8,254 bases of DNA, taken from contig CAJWZN010000058.1 of assembly GCA_913050105.1 (NCBI GenBank), forward strand, positions 1 to 8,254, read 5' to 3'. The notes under the pieces were generated by a model that did no database searches, had not been told where the DNA came from, and saw only the letters and a list, made by a program, of their open reading frames with translations. This DNA is from an uncultured Synechococcus sp. (GTDB taxonomy: Bacteria > Cyanobacteriota > Cyanobacteriia > PCC-6307 > Cyanobiaceae). Positions 1 through 6,808 of this stretch are shown one piece after another. The position numbers and the translations under genes are program-made. Position 1 is the first letter of the stretch. Each line of letters starts with the position of its first letter.

Positions 1-19
1 TTGGACATTCGGTTGGACA
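1..19 (+). repeat. TTGGACA direct repeat upstream of the E2 gene
   Basis: The heptamer TTGGACA occurs at 1-7 and again at 13-19, a 12-base period, 32 bases before the E2 start codon. It could be part of a promoter (TTGGAC resembles a -35 element) or a two-site operator, but no convincing -10 box is placed with it and the window edge cuts off the upstream context. Chance is quite possible. Confidence 0.25.
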
Positions 20-50
20 CGACCCCTAAACCCTCTGCAATAAGGCATTC

Positions 51-1397
51 ATGGCAACCCACGACATCTTCATGCCTGCCCTCAGCTCCACCATGACGGA
101 GGGAAAGATTGTTGAGTGGCTGAAGCAGCCCGGCGACAAGGTCGGTCGCGGAGAGTCCGTGCTGGTAGTGGAGTCCGATAAGGCGGACATGGACGTGGAG
201 TCTTTTCAGGACGGCTACCTCGCAGCTGTCCTGATGCCGGCAGGCAGTACGGCTCCGGTGGGCGAAACCATCGGCCTGATTGTCGAGACCGAAGCCGAGA
301 TCGCTGATGCACAGGCCAAGGCTCCGAGCTCACCCTCTCAGTCCGCTCCAGCTCCTGCCACTTCTCCTGAACCGGCACCCCCTGCCGAGGCTCAAGTTCC
401 GTCTGCCACTACCCCCAAAGCTCCTGCCCCCAAAGCCCCTGCTCCTTCAGCAGCGATCTCCACTGCACCGGTTGTCAACGACGGCCGCATCATTGCAAGC
501 CCCCGTGCCAAGAAACTGGCCACGCAGCTGGGCGTTGACCTAGCCACTGTGCGTGGAACCGGGCCCCACGGCCGCATTCAGGCTGAGGATGTTCAACAGG
601 CGGGTGGGCAACCTGTTTCCGTTCCGCGGGTTGCTGAAGGAACAACAGCTGCTGCCACTGGTGCCCCCGCTCCAGCATCGGGTTCAGCACCTGCAGCACC
701 TCCAGGCAACAGCTTTGGCCGTCCCGGTGAAACCGTGCCGTTCAACACGTTGCAGGGTGCGGTCAACCGCAACATGGAGGCAAGCCTTGCTGTGCCTTGC
801 TTCCGCGTCGGTTACACCATCACCACCGACAAGCTGGACGCCTTCTACAAGCAGGTCAAATCGAAGGGCGTCACGATGACGGCCCTGCTGGCCAAAGCGG
901 TTGCGGTGACCCTGTCCCGTCATCCTCAGGTGAACGCAGCGACAACTTCTGCAGGTATGGCCTACCCCTCGGACATCAATGTGGCGGTTGCCGTCGCGAT
1001 GGAAGACGGAGGGTTGATTACGCCGGTGCTCAGGGGAGCAGACCGTATCGATCTTTATGAGTTGTCTCGCCAGTGGAAGGATCTGGTGAAGCGTTCACGC
1101 AGCAAGCAACTTCAGCCTGAGGAATACAGCACGGGTACGTTCACCCTCTCCAACCTGGGCATGTTCGGGGTTGATCGTTTTGATGCGATTCTCCCCCCGG
1201 GAACCGGCGCCATCCTTGCGGTGGCAGCCTCTCGCCCCACGGTTGTGGCCGATAAATCTGGCTCGATTTCTGTCAAGCCTCAGATGCAGGTCAACCTCAC
1301 GGCTGATCACAGGGTGATTTACGGCGCTGATGGCGCTGCATTCCTCAAAGACCTCGCCGAACTGATCGAAACCCGCCCTGAAAGCCTGACGCTCTGA
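51..1397 (+). CDS. pdhC: Dihydrolipoamide acetyltransferase, E2 subunit of pyruvate dehydrogenase
   Basis: E2 core of the pyruvate dehydrogenase complex; it passes the acetyl group from lipoamide to CoA in the cytoplasm. Of 448 residues, about 1-79 form one lipoyl domain with the lipoylated lysine in [11 protein letters not shown] (K44). An Ala/Pro-rich linker (about 88-141) follows, then the E1/E3-binding domain at about 147-182 ([17 protein letters not shown]), a second Ala/Pro/Gly linker (about 185-225), and the catalytic domain to the end. NLGMFG (368-373) and the catalytic histidine H420 in TADHRVIYG are visible. The Asp usually found four residues after that His is Tyr (Y424). From memory, plastid and cyanobacterial E2 proteins share this, and also the segment [15 protein letters not shown] five bases before the ATG supports the start. 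An oxoglutarate-dehydrogenase E2 is less likely because of the plastid-PDH resemblance. No E1 or E3 gene is in the window. Confidence 0.94.
   Translation: MATHDIFMPALSSTMTEGKIVEWLKQPGDKVGRGESVLVVESDKADMDVESFQDGYLAAVLMPAGSTAPVGETIGLIVETEAEIADAQAKAPSSPSQSAPAPATSPEPAPPAEAQVPSATTPKAPAPKAPAPSAAISTAPVVNDGRIIASPRAKKLATQLGVDLATVRGTGPHGRIQAEDVQQAGGQPVSVPRVAEGTTAAATGAPAPASGSAPAAPPGNSFGRPGETVPFNTLQGAVNRNMEASLAVPCFRVGYTITTDKLDAFYKQVKSKGVTMTALLAKAVAVTLSRHPQVNAATTSAGMAYPSDINVAVAVAMEDGGLITPVLRGADRIDLYELSRQWKDLVKRSRSKQLQPEEYSTGTFTLSNLGMFGVDRFDAILPPGTGAILAVAASRPTVVADKSGSISVKPQMQVNLTADHRVIYGADGAAFLKDLAELIETRPESLTL
412..443 (+). repeat. 15-base tandem repeat coding [10 protein letters not shown] in the E2 linker
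   Basis: CCCCCAAAGCTCCTG (412-426) is followed at once by CCCCCAAAGCCCCTG (427-441), with one mismatch. In frame it encodes two copies of PKAPA within the flexible linker between the lipoyl and E1/E3-binding domains. The unit is a multiple of three, so copy-number change would lengthen or shorten the linker without breaking the frame. Confidence 0.8.
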
Positions 1398-1401
1398 CCG
1401 G

Positions 1402-2499
1402 GTGTCCGATTTCAGGGACAGTCAGCTCAGCAGCTTCGATTACCACCTGCCGCAGGAGCGCATCGCCCAGGCACCGGTCGAGCCCCGCCACGCTGCGCGG
1501 TTACTGATGGTCCCAGCTCTAGACGCGCCGTTTGAATCGGTTCGTCATGGGTATGTCTGGGACCTGTTGGAGGAACTTCATTGCGGTGATCTTCTGGTGG
1601 TCAATGACACCCGTGTGCTGAAGGCACGGCTCAAGGTTCGGCGTGCTGGAGGCGGGTTGTCCGAGTTGCTGGTGCTTGAGCCCCGTGGTGAAGGGCAATG
1701 GCTGTGTCTGGCCCGTCCAGCCAAGCGAATGCGGCCCGGTGATGAGCTCACGATTGATGGAACCTCCATCCGGGTGACGGTGGTGTCTGAAGATCCCGCC
1801 AGTGGTGGCAGGGTTGTTCAGTTTCCTTCGGACTGCGCTGATGCGGAAACGATTGAGGTTCTGCTCAATCAGTGCGGTGAAGTGCCACTTCCCCCTTACA
1901 TCAATCGGCATGATCCAGCAGATGCTGAGAGATACCAGACGCGTTATGCCGATCGGCCCGGTGCGGTTGCTGCACCGACAGCCGGGCTGCATTTCAGTGA
2001 TGAGCTGCTGGCGGGATTGCAGCGCAAAGGGATCCAACTAGCACGAATCACGCTTCACGTGGGATTGGGTACATTTCGCCCTGTGGAGACCGAAGATCTC
2101 ACCCAGTTGGAACTACACAGCGAGTGGATTGAGGTTTCGCCTGCTGTTGTCGAGGCGATTAAAACCTGCAAAGGACGGGTCATTGCTGTGGGTACCACCA
2201 GTGTGCGAGCTCTAGAGGGTGCTGCGCAGGCTCATGGTGGTTTGCTCCAGTCCTACAGCGGACCTGTGAACCTTGTGATTCAACCTGGATATCGTTTTGC
2301 AGTGGTTGAAGGACTGATTACTAATTTTCATCTACCAAAAAGCTCATTGTTGCTATTGGTCAGCGCTCTGATTGGACGAGAGAAGTTGTTGCGTTTGTAT
2401 GCCGAAGCGATTGAGCTGGATTATCGCTTCTTCTCCTATGGGGATGCCATGTGGATTGCACCTGAGGCTGTTCTCCAGAAGGCCGCATCTTGCATTTGA
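1402..2499 (+). CDS. queA: S-adenosylmethionine:tRNA ribosyltransferase-isomerase
   Basis: Moves and isomerises the ribosyl group of S-adenosylmethionine onto 7-aminomethyl-7-deazaguanine in tRNA, giving epoxyqueuosine, the penultimate step of queuosine synthesis. The 365 residues match the usual QueA length (about 340-360). Family motifs appear in order: [10 protein letters not shown] (16-25), [10 protein letters not shown] (68-77), [10 protein letters not shown] (190-199), [10 protein letters not shown] (219-228), GTTSVRALE (264-272), [20 protein letters not shown] (302-321) and [11 protein letters not shown] (340-350). The start is GTG four bases after the E2 stop, with no clear Shine-Dalgarno, which suggests translation continues from the upstream gene. 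No other start lies close enough to keep the N-terminal motif. Its job has no metabolic link to pyruvate dehydrogenase. Base composition becomes AT-rich over the last 250 bases or so, although the protein motifs stay intact. Confidence 0.96.
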   Translation: MSDFRDSQLSSFDYHLPQERIAQAPVEPRHAARLLMVPALDAPFESVRHGYVWDLLEELHCGDLLVVNDTRVLKARLKVRRAGGGLSELLVLEPRGEGQWLCLARPAKRMRPGDELTIDGTSIRVTVVSEDPASGGRVVQFPSDCADAETIEVLLNQCGEVPLPPYINRHDPADAERYQTRYADRPGAVAAPTAGLHFSDELLAGLQRKGIQLARITLHVGLGTFRPVETEDLTQLELHSEWIEVSPAVVEAIKTCKGRVIAVGTTSVRALEGAAQAHGGLLQSYSGPVNLVIQPGYRFAVVEGLITNFHLPKSSLLLLVSALIGREKLLRLYAEAIELDYRFFSYGDAMWIAPEAVLQKAASCI

Positions 2500-2981
2500 A
2501 TGGGCCCAGGCTTGAGGTTGCATGGTAGAAATATTTGAAGTCCTGTAGATAATGTTCAAAAAGTGCGTTGAAGCCAGGCGCTTGATTGTTGTCAATTTCA
2601 AAGTTTTTGGCAGCCTGACTTGCGTGGAAGTGCTCGTGGCTTTCCTTGGTGATAAAGATCTTCTGTGGGCAAAAAATCTCTAGCCCAAGTTGCTCCGCGG
2701 TACCTCACTTTTGAGAAATACTTTTTAACGCTGTCTTGCCTTTTGATTGTATCGATCTTTTGCCGGCAAGATTGGTCTTCGATTGGGAATCTCTGGGGAT
2801 ATTTTTCTTTCTTGCAGGTTTGTCTTCTCCATCTTCGACGCGACTTTTGTCTGCTCAATCGTGAAAAAGAGATTTGTAATCGTGAATGCTTTGGGCGGCG
2901 TTAGAAGTTGTCTGTCACCAATGTTCTTGTCTTTGATATCAGATATTGCCTTATTTGTAGTTGTTGAATATGTGGCGCCTG
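2500..2981. other. AT-rich intergenic region with no supported gene
   Basis: This is the gap between the converging queA and cysK. It is about 42% GC by hand count over 2521-3000, against about 58% in a cysK line counted the same way. Short frames exist, for example 2665-2904 (GTG start) and 2747-2989 (TTG start) on the plus strand and 2725-3006 and 2598-2858 on the minus strand. None has a Shine-Dalgarno, a recognisable motif or credible composition, so I do not call them genes. Small structures seen are the palindrome TTGCCGGCAA (2760-2769), the odd palindrome ATATCAGATAT (2936-2946) and a 9-base direct repeat AATCGTGAA (2857-2865 and 2878-2886). No tRNA or known small RNA was recognised. 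It may be the long 3' untranslated end of the queA transcript, an unrecognised small RNA, or gene remains. Confidence 0.6.
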
Positions 2982-3011
2982 AAAGGTGAGCATTGGTGAT
3001 GCTCACCTTTT
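2982..3011 (-). terminator. Hairpin terminator of cysK, probably bidirectional
   Basis: A perfect 12-bp stem, AAAGGTGAGCAT (2982-2993) with ATGCTCACCTTT (2999-3010), encloses the 5-base loop TGGTG. It begins 8 bases beyond the cysK stop (3019-3021), where a terminator for that gene belongs. Because the arms are A-rich on one side and T-rich on the other, either transcript ends the stem with a short U tract: four T on the plus strand (3008-3011), three on the minus. It can therefore also stop transcripts from queA, whose stop lies about 480 bases upstream with no earlier hairpin that I can see. The U tracts are short, so efficiency is uncertain. Confidence 0.82.
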
Positions 3012-3018
3012 GTATGGA

Positions 3019-4005
3019 TCAGGCCGTTACAGGCTGTTCAATAATTCCAGTCGGTACATCCGCAAACATCACCGAGGAGAGATAACGCTCCGCAAGATCA
3101 GGCAGCACCACCACGATTGTCTTGCCTGCGTACTCCTCTTGTTCAGCCAATCGAATCGCTGCAACCGCTGCTGCGCCGCAGGAGATCCCCACCAGCAGAC
3201 CTTCCTCTTTGGCCAGTCTCAGAGCCATCTCCACGGATTCGTCGTTGGTGACCTGCTCGACCTTGTCGACAACTGACAGGTCAAGGTTTTTGGGAATGAA
3301 TCCAGCTCCGATGCCCTGGATTTTATGTGGACCAGGCTTGATGGCTTCACCATTAAGGGTCTGGGTGATCACCGGACTGTGGCTGGGTTCCACGGCAACA
3401 GATTCAATGGCCTTGCCAGCTTCGTTTTTGATGTAACGCGAAACGCCGGTAATGGTGCCGCCGGTTCCGACGCCAGCCACCAGCACATCGATGGCTCCAT
3501 CACAGTCGTTCCAGATTTCCGGACCGGTGGTCTTGAAGTGGATCTCAGGGTTGGCTGGATTTTCGAACTGCCCTGGCATGAAGTACTTGGCTGGGTCGCT
3601 TTCTGCGATTTCCTTCGCTTTGGCGATGGCACCAGGCATGCCCTTGGCGGCTTCGGTGAGAATCAGTTCAGCACCCAGAACAGCCATCATTCTCCGCCGT
3701 TCGATTGACATCGATTCGGGCATCGTCAGGATCAGCTTGTAGCCCCTTGCGGCCGCCGTGAATGCCAGCGCGATACCAGTGTTGCCGGAGGTTGGCTCAA
3801 CGATCACCTTGTCTTTGGTGAGCTTGCCGCTTTTTTCAGCCTCCCAGATCATGTTGGCGCCGATCCGGCATTTCACGCTGTAAGCCGGATTGCGTCCTTC
3901 CACCTTGGCCAGCACCGTGGCCTTGCAGTTCTTGGTGACGCTGTTCAGCTTCACTAGCGGAGTGTTGCCGATGGCGAGGCTGTTGTCGTCGTAAATGCGA
4001 GCCAT
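3019..4005 (-). CDS. cysK: Cysteine synthase (O-acetylserine sulfhydrylase)
   Basis: PLP enzyme that makes cysteine and acetate from O-acetyl-L-serine and sulfide in the cytoplasm, the last step of sulfate assimilation. The 328 residues agree with the family's usual length (about 310-330). The PLP lysine is K45 in [14 protein letters not shown]; the substrate/phosphate loop is PTSGNTG (71-77); the second phosphate-binding loop is GVGTGGT (178-184); the serine facing the pyridine nitrogen is S275 in GISCGAA. The C-terminal part keeps ERYLSS. A cystathionine beta-synthase is unlikely: there is no CBS extension and the loops match CysK. The ATG start gives the standard N-terminus ([10 protein letters not shown] at 12-21), though no strong Shine-Dalgarno precedes it. 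It lies downstream of, and on the same strand as, two methionine-pathway PLP enzymes, separated by 102 bases. Confidence 0.95.
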   Translation of the reverse strand: MARIYDDNSLAIGNTPLVKLNSVTKNCKATVLAKVEGRNPAYSVKCRIGANMIWEAEKSGKLTKDKVIVEPTSGNTGIALAFTAAARGYKLILTMPESMSIERRRMMAVLGAELILTEAAKGMPGAIAKAKEIAESDPAKYFMPGQFENPANPEIHFKTTGPEIWNDCDGAIDVLVAGVGTGGTITGVSRYIKNEAGKAIESVAVEPSHSPVITQTLNGEAIKPGPHKIQGIGAGFIPKNLDLSVVDKVEQVTNDESVEMALRLAKEEGLLVGISCGAAAVAAIRLAEQEEYAGKTIVVVLPDLAERYLSSVMFADVPTGIIEQPVTA

Positions 4006-4107
4006 TGCAGGTGAAGTAGGCGCCGATTCTTCAACCTACGCAAAGCAAACGAGTGTTGATGCCCCGCTTAAGACATTTTTCAAGGACTGTTGTCGTCCTG
4101 AACAACT
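4006..4107 (-). other. Spacer between the long PLP enzyme and cysK, with overlapping short hairpins
   Basis: This 102-base gap holds two mutually exclusive small stems just after the upstream stop codon: AGGAC/GTCCT (4083-4087 with 4095-4099, 7-base loop) and GTTGT/ACAAC (4089-4093 with 4102-4106, 8-base loop). No U tract follows on the minus strand, so this is not a standard terminator and read-through into cysK is plausible. The gap is also long enough for a cysK promoter; TTGAAA is present on the minus strand but I see no good -10 box at the right distance. Confidence 0.35.
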
Positions 4108-5562
4108 TCAGGCATCAAGTGCTAATTCAAAACGTTCCCAGAGCTCTCTCGGGTTTTCCAATCCCACTGACACCCTCAGGAGATGGGAAGGGACACCGCA
4201 ACGTTCAGCCCAGGCCAGTTCGTTGTAGTGAGCCAGCTGCGTGTAAGGGCAAACGAGGGTGAAATTGGTGCCAAGACTTGGCCCTTTGCTCACTCGAAGA
4301 GCGTCGTAGACGCGCTGCGCTTTTGGTTCACCGTCCTTGAGAACAAACGAAAGCAGACATCCATAGCCAGCTCCGGCTTTCATCAGTGTCTTGTAGTTGA
4401 TGCAGTGTCTTGGATGCAAGACCTGCTTCACGGCCGGATGCTGCTGGAGTTGATCCGCCAGTGCGAGGCAGTTGCGATCGAGCTGTGGCACCCGTTCTGC
4501 AACATCCCGACTGGCCTGCTCAAGGGCTATGGCATCGGGATCGCTGAGCCCTGCCACTGGGTTCAGGGCCTCCATCAGCTGATCGCTCCAGGGTGAGCTT
4601 GGGCTCACAAGCAGGCTTCCAGCCATCACATCACCACGTCCCGCGAAGCTTTTGGTGAGAGAGGTGAAAAGCAGATCGGTGTGATGCAGTGCCTCGAGGT
4701 TGAGAGCGGTGCCGATGGTGTCATCAGCGATGACCGGAATTCCGCGGGAATGGGCGAGCTCGGCGATGGCCGGGAGGTCGACGCAACGAAGCAGTGGATT
4801 ACTCGGCAGTTCGACAATCACTGCGCCGGGTTCCAGACGTTCAAGGGCGGCCTCCACCTCCGAGAGGTCATCGGCCATCACCAGGTCTCCGCCGTGGAAG
4901 ATCACCTGAGGTTGTTTGAACACATCCACATAGGGAAAACCCAGTTGCAAAGTGGTGCGGCCTGGCCGCAGGGATTGCACGGCACTCAGTGCCGAGTGCA
5001 ATGCGGCCATTCCTGCCGGATGCAAACTGATGCGAGAGCTGCTGGTGCGGTGAATTGCCGCCAGTCGTTCACGGATTTTGAGGCGGGCTATCGATCCAGC
5101 CTCTGCGCTGGGCCGTTGCTCCTTGCCGAGGGCGATCGCTGCAACACGTGAGGATGCCCCTAAGCCCGTGTGCTGCCAGAACGCCTTGGCATGGGGTGTC
5201 GCCTCGGCATCGGCCTGCAGGCAGGGCAGCTCCTCCACCTCGATGATTCGGGTGTGTGCTTGCGGGGCTTTTCGATTGCAATGGGCTTGTGCTTCAGATG
5301 CAGCTGCCGTTGATGGGTATGGCCAGAGGGTGCTGCCTGTTTCGGTGGTTGCAGCGGTCACCTGTTGCAACAGCGGATGAACCCCAAAGCGCGGATAGAC
5401 GGTCTGAAGTGCCGTCCGGCATGCCGGCTCGTTCTCCTCGTAGGCGATCACGTCCTGCCATCGGGGTAAGGCGACAGACACCGCGTGGGGCATATCCGGC
5501 AGTGGATGGCCGAGATCTGAACCTTGCCAGGCTGGTTCTCTCAGCAGATCGCGCTGACTCAC
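4108..5562 (-). CDS. Long Cys/Met-metabolism PLP enzyme, probable cystathionine gamma-synthase
   Basis: A 484-residue member of the Cys/Met PLP superfamily, likely joining cysteine or sulfide to an activated homoserine. Visible landmarks, numbered from this start: PHAVSVALPRW (25-35); YPRFGVHP (56-63), which fits the place of the usual YTRSGNP, with Y56 and R58 reaching PLP of the partner subunit; PAGMAAL (182-188); FPY (209-211); VELPSNPLL (250-258); ADDT with D280; the PLP lysine K304 in LTKSFAGRGDVMAG; SLG (429-431); R463 in LRVSVG. About 98 extra residues separate YPR from PAG compared with the upstream paralogue. From memory, HAVSV...W...YEE...YPRF is typical of fungal and some bacterial long cystathionine gamma-synthases. 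The GTG start shares GTGA with the upstream stop and has GAGG eight bases before it; an upstream in-frame start at 5619 would overlap the neighbour by 61 bases and is less likely. Substrate is not settled by sequence. Confidence 0.82.
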   Translation of the reverse strand: MSQRDLLREPAWQGSDLGHPLPDMPHAVSVALPRWQDVIAYEENEPACRTALQTVYPRFGVHPLLQQVTAATTETGSTLWPYPSTAAASEAQAHCNRKAPQAHTRIIEVEELPCLQADAEATPHAKAFWQHTGLGASSRVAAIALGKEQRPSAEAGSIARLKIRERLAAIHRTSSSRISLHPAGMAALHSALSAVQSLRPGRTTLQLGFPYVDVFKQPQVIFHGGDLVMADDLSEVEAALERLEPGAVIVELPSNPLLRCVDLPAIAELAHSRGIPVIADDTIGTALNLEALHHTDLLFTSLTKSFAGRGDVMAGSLLVSPSSPWSDQLMEALNPVAGLSDPDAIALEQASRDVAERVPQLDRNCLALADQLQQHPAVKQVLHPRHCINYKTLMKAGAGYGCLLSFVLKDGEPKAQRVYDALRVSKGPSLGTNFTLVCPYTQLAHYNELAWAERCGVPSHLLRVSVGLENPRELWERFELALDA

Positions 5563-6701
5563 GCCAGCAACCTCAACGCCTGCTGAAGATCGGCTTGAAG
5601 ATCCTCCAGGTCTTCGCACCCCACCGAAAAGCGCACCAGACCATCATCAATCCCGAGTTTCGCCTTCACTTCGGCCGAGACTGCTGCATGGGTCATGGTG
5701 GCCGGGTGGCAGATCAGGCTCTCAATGCCACCCAGGCTCTCGGCCATGGTGAACCAACGCAAACACTTGCAGAGGGCGTAAGTCTCTTCCTGGCTGGCGT
5801 TAAAGCTCACGGTCACGATGGCGCCGCCAGCGGCCATTTGTTGCAGGGCCACGGCGTGTTGTGGGTGATCCCTTCGATGGGGATAGCGAACCCAGTTCAC
5901 TTTGGGATGTGTTGCCAGTTGATCGGCTAGAGCTGCGGCATTGGCCATTTGCTGTTTCAGCCGCAGCGGAAGCGTCTTGATGCCTCGGGTGATCAGCCAG
6001 CAATCGAAGGGTGATGGTTGCAGTCCAAGAGCTTTTTGCGAGAACACCATTTTCTGGTGCCATTCAGAATCATTGGTGCAGACGGCCCCACCCAGGGCGT
6101 CGGAATGACCGTTGATGTATTTGGTGGTGCTGGTGAGCGACAGGGTTGCACCTAACTCCAGAGGGCGCTGCACAAGGGCAGTAGCGAAAGTGTTGTCCAC
6201 CACCACTGGAATGCCGAGCAGCTCGGTCACAGCGCAGACCGCCTGAAGGTCGATCACCTTGAGCAGAGGGTTGGTTGGGCTTTCCAGCCACACCATTGCT
6301 GGTTTCTTGGAGCGAATGGCAGCCAGAGCGTCCGGCTTGGTGAAATCCACCCATTCGGTCCGTAGACCGAACTTCGCGAAAACCTGTTCGAACAGGCGCA
6401 CGGTGCAGCCGTAGAGATTTTCCTCACACAGCACCAGATCCCCCTGCTTCAGCTGCGACACCACGGCAGTGATGGCACTGACTCCGGAGGAGAAGACGGT
6501 GGCGTGTTCACAGCCCTCCAGCGAGGCCAGAACAGCATCCAGGATGCGGAAATTCGGGTTGCCCGAACGGGTGTAGTCGAAGCCAGCTTGGTTGCCGTGG
6601 GCAAAGGTGCTGGTGGGGAAGATCGGCGGCATCACTGTGCCGGTGTCCTCCGCAAAGCTGATCCCGTGGTGAATCACCCGGGTGTTGTTGCCTGCGTTCA
6701 C
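5559..6701 (-). CDS. metB: Cystathionine gamma-synthase-type transsulfuration enzyme
   Basis: A 380-residue PLP enzyme of standard length for the Cys/Met family (cystathionine gamma-synthase, cystathionine beta-lyase, O-acylhomoserine sulfhydrylase). All core residues are present: YTRSGNPN (43-50; Y43 and R45 reach the partner's PLP phosphate), Y97 and R102 in LYGCTVR, LESPTNPLL (139-147), D169 in VVVDNTFAT, the PLP lysine K194 in STTKYINGHSD, ES (321-322) in ESLGGIESL, and R357 in VRFSVG. SPFDCWLITRGIKTLPLR (230-247) resembles gamma-synthases, but beta-lyase (MetC) cannot be excluded; the second PLP enzyme overlaps its stop, so one could make cystathionine and the other cleave it. The start is GTG: an in-frame TAG lies eight codons upstream with no ATG between, and no good Shine-Dalgarno is seen. 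The gene begins 55 bases after the psbC terminator. Confidence 0.88.
   Translation of the reverse strand: MNAGNNTRVIHHGISFAEDTGTVMPPIFPTSTFAHGNQAGFDYTRSGNPNFRILDAVLASLEGCEHATVFSSGVSAITAVVSQLKQGDLVLCEENLYGCTVRLFEQVFAKFGLRTEWVDFTKPDALAAIRSKKPAMVWLESPTNPLLKVIDLQAVCAVTELLGIPVVVDNTFATALVQRPLELGATLSLTSTTKYINGHSDALGGAVCTNDSEWHQKMVFSQKALGLQPSPFDCWLITRGIKTLPLRLKQQMANAAALADQLATHPKVNWVRYPHRRDHPQHAVALQQMAAGGAIVTVSFNASQEETYALCKCLRWFTMAESLGGIESLICHPATMTHAAVSAEVKAKLGIDDGLVRFSVGCEDLEDLQADLQQALRLLA
5571..5574 (-). promoter_or_regulatory. Ribosome binding site deciding the start of the long PLP enzyme
   Basis: On the minus strand GAGG lies eight bases before the GTG at 5562, inside the last codons of the upstream gene. 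Together with the GTGA stop/start overlap (5559-5562) it favours this GTG over the longer in-frame start at 5619 and points to translational coupling. Confidence 0.65.
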
Positions 6702-6756
6702 TGCCGCTGGATCGGTGGCTGCAGGCTAAGGAATGAAGTCGCCCATCTCTGCACAT
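6702..6756 (-). promoter_or_regulatory. Short leader of the sulfur amino acid gene block
   Basis: If the psbDC terminator works, the promoter for the two PLP enzymes must lie in these 55 bases or overlap the terminator. I see no clear -35/-10 pair, no SAM riboswitch and no obvious operator. The region contains the in-frame TAG at 6726-6728 that fixes the 5' limit of the downstream gene. Confidence 0.3.
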
Positions 6757-6782
6757 AAAAAACCCCCACCTTGCGGCGGGGG
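6757..6782 (-). terminator. Rho-independent terminator of psbDC
   Basis: Read on the minus strand, CCCCCGCC (6782-6775) pairs with GGTGGGGG (6770-6763) across the four-base loop GCAA, a GNRA-type tetraloop. The 8-bp stem includes one G-U pair and is followed by six T (6762-6757). It begins 26 bases after the psbC stop. This is a textbook strong intrinsic terminator separating the photosystem II genes from the sulfur metabolism genes. Confidence 0.95.
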
Positions 6783-6808
6783 AGTTTGAAAGTCGATGAT
6801 CGGAATGA

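Noticed and set aside
1519..2037. A 172-codon frame antisense to queA
   Set aside because: Lies wholly within queA, which is fully supported by family motifs. The antisense protein has no recognisable motif.
2665..2904. A 79-codon plus-strand frame in the AT-rich gap with a hydrophobic stretch (YFLTLSCLLIVSIF)
   Set aside because: GTG start without a Shine-Dalgarno, Cys/Arg-rich tail without known motif, overlapped by other open frames of similar length. No evidence of coding.
2747..2989. An 80-codon plus-strand frame ending in the terminator hairpin, with a hydrophobic C-terminal part
   Set aside because: TTG start, no ribosome site and its end lies in the cysK terminator. Likely chance.
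2725..3006. A 93-codon minus-strand frame beginning inside the terminator hairpin
   Set aside because: Its start codon is within the terminator stem and its composition is Lys/Asn/Thr-rich as expected from AT-rich noncoding DNA.
4006..4080. Possible cysK promoter with TTGAAA as the -35 element
   Set aside because: The sequence about 17 bases on (ATCAAC) is a poor -10 box, so the call is not supportable without 5' end data.
5132..5139. The octamer GCGATCGC, identical to the HIP1 repeat of many cyanobacteria
   Set aside because: I noticed only this one full copy, inside a coding region. A single occurrence does not indicate HIP1 enrichment.
5563..5619. Extended N-terminus of the long PLP enzyme, starting at 5619
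   Set aside because: It would overlap the upstream gene by 61 bases and add a low-complexity Arg/Ser segment. The GTG at 5562 has a ribosome site and the GTGA overlap.
5256..5930. A 224-codon plus-strand frame across the junction of the two PLP enzyme genes
   Set aside because: Antisense shadow of two well-supported genes. No motif, and composition follows the opposite strand.
6783..6808. TGATCA/GATCA repeats after the psbC stop
   Set aside because: Short near-palindromic sequence with no room for a stable structure separate from the terminator beside it. Probably chance.
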